Below, one piece after another: positions 1 to 5,982 of a stretch of 14,704 bases of DNA; within the stretch, counting starts at the first letter, position 1; each line of letters opens with the position of its first letter. The notes under the pieces were generated by a model. It ran no database searches. It was not told the DNA's origin and saw only the letters and a program-made list of their open reading frames with translations. Origin of the DNA: Mariprofundaceae bacterium (GTDB lineage Bacteria > Pseudomonadota > Zetaproteobacteria > Mariprofundales > Mariprofundaceae); the NCBI GenBank assembly GCA_027075825.1, contig JALSZZ010000099.1, forward strand, positions 1 through 14,704, read 5' to 3'. Both the position numbers and the translations under genes were made by a program.

Positions 1-1
1 G

Positions 2-2068
2 ATTTCGTCTGATATTGCACAGGCCAATGCCATGGTGATGTTATATGGTCATGGTGGCGCTGATGCCGGCGCTGTAGATGTCCGGCTGGAGCAGGCAAGA
101 GAGGTATTGGCGCAGTGGGATGCGACGACCGGGGGTGATAGTGGTGAAGGTATAAATTTGGCGGCGATCAAAAGCGCGCTGAACAGTTATGAAGAAAAGT
201 GGAGGGGGCTTGTCAGCTCGAAAGAGAGGCTCGGGCTCAGCGAAAAAGAGGGATTGCGTGGTCAGCTCCGCCAGGCAGTGCATGCGGCCGAGGCAGAAAT
301 CAAACTGGCAGATGATGATACGCTGCTGGCATCGATGCTGATGCTGCGTCGGCATGAGAAAGATTTCATGTTGCGAGGCAAGGACAAATATATCGATAAG
401 TGGAACGGCGAATGGACCCGTTTTCACGACCTGTTGCAGGAGACGAGGTTGCCTGCAGCAAAGAAGTCGATGGTGAGTGAGAGTATGGCGCAGTACCGGC
501 AAGGTTTCCTGAACTATGTTGCTGGTGTGCGGGATTATGCGGAAAAGGAAGCGTCAATAGGCAGCTTCTTTGCAAAAGAATTGCAGCCCGGACTGCAGCA
601 GGCAGATGGAATCCTGGGGCGGGTGATTGAGAGCTATCGGCAGGCCAGTGAAGAAGTCCACGGCAAGATGGGTTATGTCTATTGGGGGGTCATGCTACTT
701 ATTCTGCTGATTACCGGGGGGCTGGTGATGTTTGTATCGCGGACGATCACGCGACCGTTGAATCGAGTGGCCAGGGCCATGGATCAGCTGGATGATGGCG
801 ACACCAGTGCCGATCTGTCTGATGTAAGGATGGCCGGGGTGATTGGCATGCTGGTGGAGTCATTTGGCAAACTGAAAGATACAGTGGGGCGCTCCTACAT
901 GCTGGGCCAGATCACCGAAGTTATCCAGTATCCGATTATGCTGGCGGACAAGGATACACTGGTGATTCAGTACCTGAATCCGGCGGCTGAGGCATTGTTC
1001 AAAACGATTGAGCATACATTGCCTTGCCGGGTTGATGAAATGGTGGGCAAGAATATCGATGTTTTTCATAAGGATCCTTCCCATCAGCGGCGTTTCCTGG
1101 CGAATGAGGGAAATCTTCCGGCAACAGCGCAGTTTCAGGCCGGAGAGCGACAGATTAAGTTCTCCGCCTTCCCGATTCATAATACCGAAGGGGAATGGGA
1201 TAAAATCCTGGTCTGCTGGCAGGATGTAACGGAAGAACTCGAGCTTGCCACGGCATTTGAAAAGCATATTGCACATGTGGTTGAGGACATGATTGCTTCC
1301 AGCAGCCAGATGCAGGCTTCTTCAGAGGCATTGTCTTCCATGGCCGAACAGTCTTCTGCGCAGGTTCAGACCGTCGCGGAGAATGCCGGTGAGGCGGCGC
1401 ATAATGTGGCAACAGTGGCCAGTGCTGCCGAGGAGTTGTCGGCCTCGATTGCGGAGATAGCACGGCAGGTTAATCATGCCGTGTCGATGTCCGGCCAGGC
1501 AGCCAAGGAGGCAGAAGGAAGCAACAGTATTATGCAGCGCCTGGCAGATGCATCGCAGGAAATCGGAGAAGTGATTCAGGTGATTACTGATATCGCGGAA
1601 CAGACGAATCTGCTTGCGCTGAATGCCAGTATTGAGGCGGCACGTGCCGGCGATGCAGGTCGTGGTTTTACGGTCGTGGCCAGTGAGGTGAAGGAGCTGG
1701 CCAGTCAGACAGCACAGGCGACGGAACGGATTGCCAAGCAAATTTCCGATATTCAGTCGGAGAGTCGCGAAGCAGCACAAGCGATCAGTCATATTGCCAA
1801 GGTTATTGGTGAGATGAATGAGATTAACCGGAGTATTTCCGTTGCGGCGGAAGAGCAGAATAAAGCCACGCATGAAATTGCCCGCAGTGCGCAGTATGCC
1901 AGTCAGGCGGTGCAGCAGGTAACGGATGTTATCGGAGAGGTTTCGGCAGTTGCCGGAGATACCGGCAAGGCTGCATGTGAGGTACTGGATGCATCGAGCA
2001 ATATGCGTGGAAAGTCTGAGAGCCTGAATGTGCAGGTGGCCGATTTTTTGGGCGCATTGCGGCGCTAA
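2..2068 (+). CDS. Methyl-accepting chemotaxis protein, HBM-like sensor + HAMP + PAS (5' truncated)
   Basis: Transmembrane chemoreceptor that controls CheA through CheW. The frame is open to the window edge, so the first TM helix and part of the sensor lie upstream; 688 residues are visible, numbered from nt 2. Residues about 1-220 are a long helical periplasmic region with the RRHEKDF signature (116-122) typical of helical bimodular (HBM) sensors such as Pseudomonas McpS. A TM helix follows at about 226-246, then HAMP (about 246-300, with [11 protein letters not shown]), a cytoplasmic PAS domain (about 302-412) and the coiled-coil signalling domain (about 425-680). The signalling hairpin [18 protein letters not shown] starts at residue 533. 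There is no C-terminal CheR-tethering pentapeptide; the protein ends FLGALRR. The HBM assignment rests on the motif and helical character, and the ligand is unknown; characterised HBM receptors bind small organic acids. It is the first gene of the visible che operon. MCP identity is secure. Confidence 0.95.
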   Translation: MSSDIAQANAMVMLYGHGGADAGAVDVRLEQAREVLAQWDATTGGDSGEGINLAAIKSALNSYEEKWRGLVSSKERLGLSEKEGLRGQLRQAVHAAEAEIKLADDDTLLASMLMLRRHEKDFMLRGKDKYIDKWNGEWTRFHDLLQETRLPAAKKSMVSESMAQYRQGFLNYVAGVRDYAEKEASIGSFFAKELQPGLQQADGILGRVIESYRQASEEVHGKMGYVYWGVMLLILLITGGLVMFVSRTITRPLNRVARAMDQLDDGDTSADLSDVRMAGVIGMLVESFGKLKDTVGRSYMLGQITEVIQYPIMLADKDTLVIQYLNPAAEALFKTIEHTLPCRVDEMVGKNIDVFHKDPSHQRRFLANEGNLPATAQFQAGERQIKFSAFPIHNTEGEWDKILVCWQDVTEELELATAFEKHIAHVVEDMIASSSQMQASSEALSSMAEQSSAQVQTVAENAGEAAHNVATVASAAEELSASIAEIARQVNHAVSMSGQAAKEAEGSNSIMQRLADASQEIGEVIQVITDIAEQTNLLALNASIEAARAGDAGRGFTVVASEVKELASQTAQATERIAKQISDIQSESREAAQAISHIAKVIGEMNEINRSISVAAEEQNKATHEIARSAQYASQAVQQVTDVIGEVSAVAGDTGKAACEVLDASSNMRGKSESLNVQVADFLGALRR

Positions 2069-2076
2069 AAGGAGGG
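2069..2076 (+). promoter_or_regulatory. Strong Shine-Dalgarno site AAGGAGGG
   Basis: AAGGAGGG directly follows the receptor stop codon. It is about 10 bases from an ATG at 2087, but more than 50 bases from the GTG (2128) or ATG (2137) of the large channel gene. The best ribosome binding site in this gap therefore serves the 16-codon ORF and not the channel gene directly. Confidence 0.6.
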
Positions 2077-2086
2077 CGCCGACAAT

Positions 2087-2137
2087 ATGGTGAAAGGCTT
2101 CGCTCCAACCGTCATGCGTGTGGTTGTGTGCGCATAA
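2087..2137 (+). CDS. 16-codon leader ORF, stop overlaps channel gene start
   Basis: The ORF encodes MVKGFAPTVMRVVVCA and lies between the receptor and the channel gene. It has the strong AAGGAGGG site upstream, and its TAA (2135-2137) shares a base with an ATG (2137-2139) in the channel frame, the classic TAATG arrangement for translational coupling. The channel gene has no convincing ribosome binding site of its own. The simplest reading is a translated leader that delivers ribosomes to the channel start and so limits or regulates its synthesis. Alternatives are chance, or a one-base sequence error that has separated the true N-terminus from the channel frame. The peptide resembles nothing I recognise. 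Confidence 0.4.
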   Translation: MVKGFAPTVMRVVVCA

Positions 2138-5100
2138 TGGAAACAGGCAAACAGTTGTCAGAAGTCTGTGAGAATGCGGGCGCGCCGATATCTGTACAGG
2201 AAGAGGGTACACCAAGGCTGAAGAATACAGGCTCCCATACCCGACGGGAATGGGTTGTGCTGGGTGAAAGGGTGCTCTCGCATCCACGTTATGCGTTACT
2301 AATTGTCGCGGCGCTCACCCTTGTTACTTTTGACAAGCATACGGTGGTGCTGGCCAGCATGGGGGTGTTTTTCTCGCTGGATCTGGCTGTACGCATATGG
2401 CTGCAACATGCCCGTGGATTTTCGGACCGACAGGAGACTGTTTTTCTGCTGCTTGATGCGCTGGCAACAGGGAGCCTCCTGATGTCTCTGATGTTGCCTG
2501 TGAATATGCTTTCAGGCGGGATGTATTTGCGCCTGGCCCGGTTGCTTCGCGGTATGTATATGCTGCGTATGCTCAGGGTTTTTCGTTTTCTGACTTACGA
2601 GACCTTTATTTATTCCATGCCATTTTCCATGTTGATTCTGGCACTGGCCGCCATGGCGGTATTGATGCCCGGCAGTGCCGTATTTATCGGCATAATGCTG
2701 ATGCTTGAAAGTATGTGTCGCGCTGTGGCTGTGAACCGGACGATCGAGGCAGGTTGGCGTTACCGCGCGGAGATGACTTTTGTTGGCTTTGATTTTCTGC
2801 TGTGTGTTTCATTGCTGAATATTGTTCCGGGGCTGGATCCGATATGGGTATTGTTGCGTGCGTTACGCTTTTTCGTGATGCTTAATCCGCTTGCCAATTT
2901 GTTGCGGGCAATTGTGGCTGTGGTCTCCCTTGATGAAGTGCGGAAGGAAAGTGCCATGCTGGCAGGAATGTTCGCGCTGTTGATGTTCCTGACATCGATG
3001 GCGGTGTTGTATTTATACCCTCAAATGGATTTGAGTGATAATGATGTGCTTGATCGCGCTGATTATTCTCCCTGGCAGGTTGTTTTATACAGTTTTCGTA
3101 TTCTGCTGGATCCGGGGGCGGCGCCTGCAGATGCATTCACGCCATGGCTGGCATTGATATCCATGCTGATTGTACTGGCCGGCATATTTTTCTTTGCACT
3201 TTTTGTTGGCCTGGGCTCCAATGTCATGCATTACCTTTTGCAGCAGCTGGCCAATTCCCCCTTGTCTGCCCGGGAAAGTATTCTGGTGGCGGGCTGGAAT
3301 CACCAGGCATTGCCGGTATTGAAAATGTTTGACCGTATGTGCATGCGATTACGGCGTTCATTTGCATCCGTGTGGTTGTTTCATGGCGAAGTTCCGGTCG
3401 GCGCACGAAGTGTCGGGAGGTGGCTGGCTGTGCGCCATGTTGGCGTTGGTGCCAGGCATGTGATGCAAAGCTTTCGCCTGACGGGAGTTCGCAGTCTGTT
3501 CCTGTTTCATCCGCCAGCAAGCAGTGGTGGCGGGGGCGATTTTGTGGATTTACATGCAATCGCCCGGGAAGCGCAAGCCGGGCATGATGGCCGAAGCCTG
3601 GTGATTGCAGATGCGACCTTGCCGGGAAGTGTACGGGATGTCTATGACGCATCTCTTGGTATCAAGGTGCTAGATTCTGCCTCGCTCAAGGCACGCATGC
3701 TTTATCAGATGCATCATTGTGCCTATATGCCTGAGCTTGGCGCTCGCATGTTGAATGCTATTAACGGGGAGGCAGGGCTGCATGCCCTGCAATGGACAAT
3801 GTCATTGCGGGTTGCGAGTGGCTGTGTGTTTGTATCGCCGGATGGTGTTGAGGTGTCGCTGGAATCCTGGCTAACGTGCTGTTTCGAGCAAGGGCTTAAT
3901 TTGCTCGCTGCCAGAGACCGTCAGGGGCGTTTTGTTCTGTTCTCCGATCTTTGTCGTGATGTTGATGAGGATTTCGATATGACCCATGTTCTGGGGCTGG
4001 GTGAAGAGCCATCCTTGTGGCCAGAGATTATGAAGCGTGCAGCGGCCAGGTCGCCGGTGACGCAAACGGATAGTCCTGTCAGGGCATTTACATGGCCGGA
4101 AACATGGGATTTGCGGTTGATTTTTATTGGCTGGCATGAGGGGTTGCCAGCCATGGTCGAGGAAATGGCGCTGAAACATCATAAATTGTCCGTTCATGTT
4201 TTGACACCATGTGAGGGTATGGTGCTGGAACAGCGGGTTGGACGCATGCAGCAGGTTCTGGCACACGCTGGTGAGAACAGCGACTGTGAAGTTGATGTGC
4301 AGGTGCATGCCTGGGATGGGCTCGACATGCAAGTGCTGATGCCCATGCTCAAAGGGTGCAAGGTAATCATGCTTTATCCTGAAAATGGTGATGGCAATGA
4401 AGATTCATGTCTGGAGCTGTGGTTCCATGAAGTGGCCCGGCTGCTTGACGAGCGCAAGGCAAAGGTGAAATGGTGGACGCCACCCAAGCTTATGGTTTTA
4501 CCAAGGGCTGCTGAAAACATTGAAATCCTGAGTCGAGCAGCGCGCGGCTATACGCATATTACCGTTGATATTGGTTCGCCGGATACGTTTCACGATGTGT
4601 TTATGGCCAGGCAGCTACTCAGTCGGGCACGCTTTCACACCCATCCGGAGCAAATGGAGCTGGATGGTGTGGTTTACGACTTTATGCATGTGGTACTGAG
4701 CGATGCTGTCATTATCGAAGACGTGGATATGGAGCGCATGCTGGCTGATCATAATGCCGGATGGAGTGAAATATACCAGGAGTCACTGCGGCGTGGATGG
4801 ATTCTGACTGCTTATATGTTGCCGGACAGGGGTGAGGCTGCAGGTGTTTTTGAGCTGCTGGAGCGTTGCTTTCCCGCCAACACAGCTGATGCCGAGAGTT
4901 GTATTCACCTGCTGGCCGGCGCACAGGCCCTGGACGGCGAGCTGCCCCGACAATCGGTCAAATGGCTTTTCTGTCGTCGAGGTGTTCTGGCGGAGGCAAA
5001 GAGGGAGCTCCCGGAGCAGGCTGATAAACCACCGCTGGTGGAACAGGCGGATGTCTTATCGTCCGATGATGAGAAAGAAAAAGCAAAAGTTGCAACAACT

Positions 5101-5580
5101 TCTGCCGATATAGAAAGTGTTGGGCATGTAACATTGTCTCAGGTGGATCGTGCCGCAGAGGCAAATATGGCTGTCAAGCCGGATATACGTGTGCCGGCAG
5201 AAGTGGCAAAAGAGGGGGTGGTTATGGAAGGTCGGGTCTGGCCGGAAGTCGCCGATCATCGGCTGCTGAGCGTCTTGCGGAAGCAGATATCCGGTGCGCT
5301 GGAATTGCTCAATACAAGTACCGAGGAAGGCCTGGTGAAGCTGAGTCAGGCCATGGATCGGGATGCCAGTGGCGAGTTGACAGAAGATATTATGGGGGCG
5401 TTGACAGATTTGCAGAATATCGACCGGGTGATGCAACGCCTGCGCAATGTGGAAAGTTGTCTGGCCGACTGGGCTTCTTCCTGTGCTGATCAACAGAGTT
5501 ATGAAAGTCTTTGGAAAGATGAAGTTGAAAAGCGCTATGTGATGGAAGAGGAACGAGAAGTGTTAAGGAGCGAACTATGA
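2137..5580 (+). CDS. CASTOR/POLLUX-like ion channel with tandem voltage-sensor-like bundles and CheZ-like C-terminus
   Basis: Large predicted inner-membrane protein, 1147 residues from the ATG at 2137; a GTG at 2128 would add three. I chose 2137 because the leader stop overlaps it as TAATG. Residues 52-152 look like a voltage-sensor bundle: S2 with D82/R86, S3 with D107, S4 with Arg at 132, 135, 138, 144, 147 and 150. Residues 162-261 repeat the pattern: S2 E191/R195, S3 D219, S4 R241/R244. S5 is about 273-294, a pore loop with DPG at 325-327, and S6 about 336-365. Two RCK-like domains follow, starting at GWN (386-388) and GWH (665-667), the tandem arrangement of CASTOR/POLLUX (DMI1) channels. 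A charged linker (about 950-1032) leads to a helical domain (about 1037-1147) with D1096-x3-Q1100, spaced like the CheZ catalytic pair. The gene ends in ATGA overlap with cheY. The channel fold is well supported. The tandem sensor and CheZ assignments are inference, and ion selectivity is unknown. Confidence 0.8.
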   Translation: METGKQLSEVCENAGAPISVQEEGTPRLKNTGSHTRREWVVLGERVLSHPRYALLIVAALTLVTFDKHTVVLASMGVFFSLDLAVRIWLQHARGFSDRQETVFLLLDALATGSLLMSLMLPVNMLSGGMYLRLARLLRGMYMLRMLRVFRFLTYETFIYSMPFSMLILALAAMAVLMPGSAVFIGIMLMLESMCRAVAVNRTIEAGWRYRAEMTFVGFDFLLCVSLLNIVPGLDPIWVLLRALRFFVMLNPLANLLRAIVAVVSLDEVRKESAMLAGMFALLMFLTSMAVLYLYPQMDLSDNDVLDRADYSPWQVVLYSFRILLDPGAAPADAFTPWLALISMLIVLAGIFFFALFVGLGSNVMHYLLQQLANSPLSARESILVAGWNHQALPVLKMFDRMCMRLRRSFASVWLFHGEVPVGARSVGRWLAVRHVGVGARHVMQSFRLTGVRSLFLFHPPASSGGGGDFVDLHAIAREAQAGHDGRSLVIADATLPGSVRDVYDASLGIKVLDSASLKARMLYQMHHCAYMPELGARMLNAINGEAGLHALQWTMSLRVASGCVFVSPDGVEVSLESWLTCCFEQGLNLLAARDRQGRFVLFSDLCRDVDEDFDMTHVLGLGEEPSLWPEIMKRAAARSPVTQTDSPVRAFTWPETWDLRLIFIGWHEGLPAMVEEMALKHHKLSVHVLTPCEGMVLEQRVGRMQQVLAHAGENSDCEVDVQVHAWDGLDMQVLMPMLKGCKVIMLYPENGDGNEDSCLELWFHEVARLLDERKAKVKWWTPPKLMVLPRAAENIEILSRAARGYTHITVDIGSPDTFHDVFMARQLLSRARFHTHPEQMELDGVVYDFMHVVLSDAVIIEDVDMERMLADHNAGWSEIYQESLRRGWILTAYMLPDRGEAAGVFELLERCFPANTADAESCIHLLAGAQALDGELPRQSVKWLFCRRGVLAEAKRELPEQADKPPLVEQADVLSSDDEKEKAKVATTSADIESVGHVTLSQVDRAAEANMAVKPDIRVPAEVAKEGVVMEGRVWPEVADHRLLSVLRKQISGALELLNTSTEEGLVKLSQAMDRDASGELTEDIMGALTDLQNIDRVMQRLRNVESCLADWASSCADQQSYESLWKDEVEKRYVMEEEREVLRSEL
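5565..5570 (+). promoter_or_regulatory. cheY ribosome binding site inside channel gene
   Basis: AAGGAG lies six bases before the cheY ATG at 5577, within the last codons of the channel gene. It fixes the cheY start and allows efficient re-initiation across the ATGA overlap, so channel and CheY production are likely coupled. Confidence 0.75.
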
Positions 5581-5957
5581 GCGGGACACCACGCATATTG
5601 ATCGTAGAAGACTCAACAATGGTTCGAATCACCGTGAAGCGGACCCTGGCTGCTGTTGATTTTGAAGTGGACGAAGCACGTGATGGTATGGAAGGACTGG
5701 CAAAGGCAAGGGACGCACAGGGGGAGCCCTATGATCTTGTGCTGACGGATCTGAATATGCCGAATATGGATGGCCTGTCCATGATTCAGGAGATACGCCA
5801 GATCCCGGCTTATGTCGAAACGCCCATTGTTATGCTGACAACAGAGTCGGGCGAGGAAAAGAAAAGTATAGGGCATGAATCAGGTGTTTCAGCCTGGCTG
5901 GTGAAGCCGTTTGAGCCGGATGAACTTGTGGAAATGGTAGGCGGCATGCTGTTCTGA
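5577..5957 (+). CDS. cheY: Chemotaxis response regulator CheY
   Basis: Single-domain receiver of 126 residues, the normal CheY length, which takes phosphate from CheA and would act on the flagellar motor switch. Key residues are present: acidic pair E11/D12, phospho-acceptor D58 (in VLTDLNMP), switch T88 and K110 in the KPF motif. Trp107 stands where E. coli CheY has the aromatic switch Tyr106; Trp is common there in CheYs of this sort. No output domain is attached. The gene starts inside the stop of the channel gene (ATGA) behind AAGGAG and is followed after 25 bases by cheA, which places it firmly in one operon. Without a stand-alone cheZ in view, the fused domain upstream is a candidate dephosphorylating partner. 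Confidence 0.96.
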   Translation: MSGTPRILIVEDSTMVRITVKRTLAAVDFEVDEARDGMEGLAKARDAQGEPYDLVLTDLNMPNMDGLSMIQEIRQIPAYVETPIVMLTTESGEEKKSIGHESGVSAWLVKPFEPDELVEMVGGMLF

Positions 5958-5982
5958 GCGAGACCGAAGATGGAGGGTTGCA

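Noticed and set aside
1322..2287. Long open frame on the minus strand across the receptor 3' end and the channel start
   Set aside because: It is antisense to a clearly coding MCP signalling domain; its Cys/His/Leu/Arg-rich translation resembles no family and it spans a real gene boundary.
3224..3652. Minus-strand and alternative plus-strand frames inside the channel gene
   Set aside because: The channel frame continues with recognisable RCK motifs throughout, and the overlapping translations are low-complexity with no ribosome binding sites.
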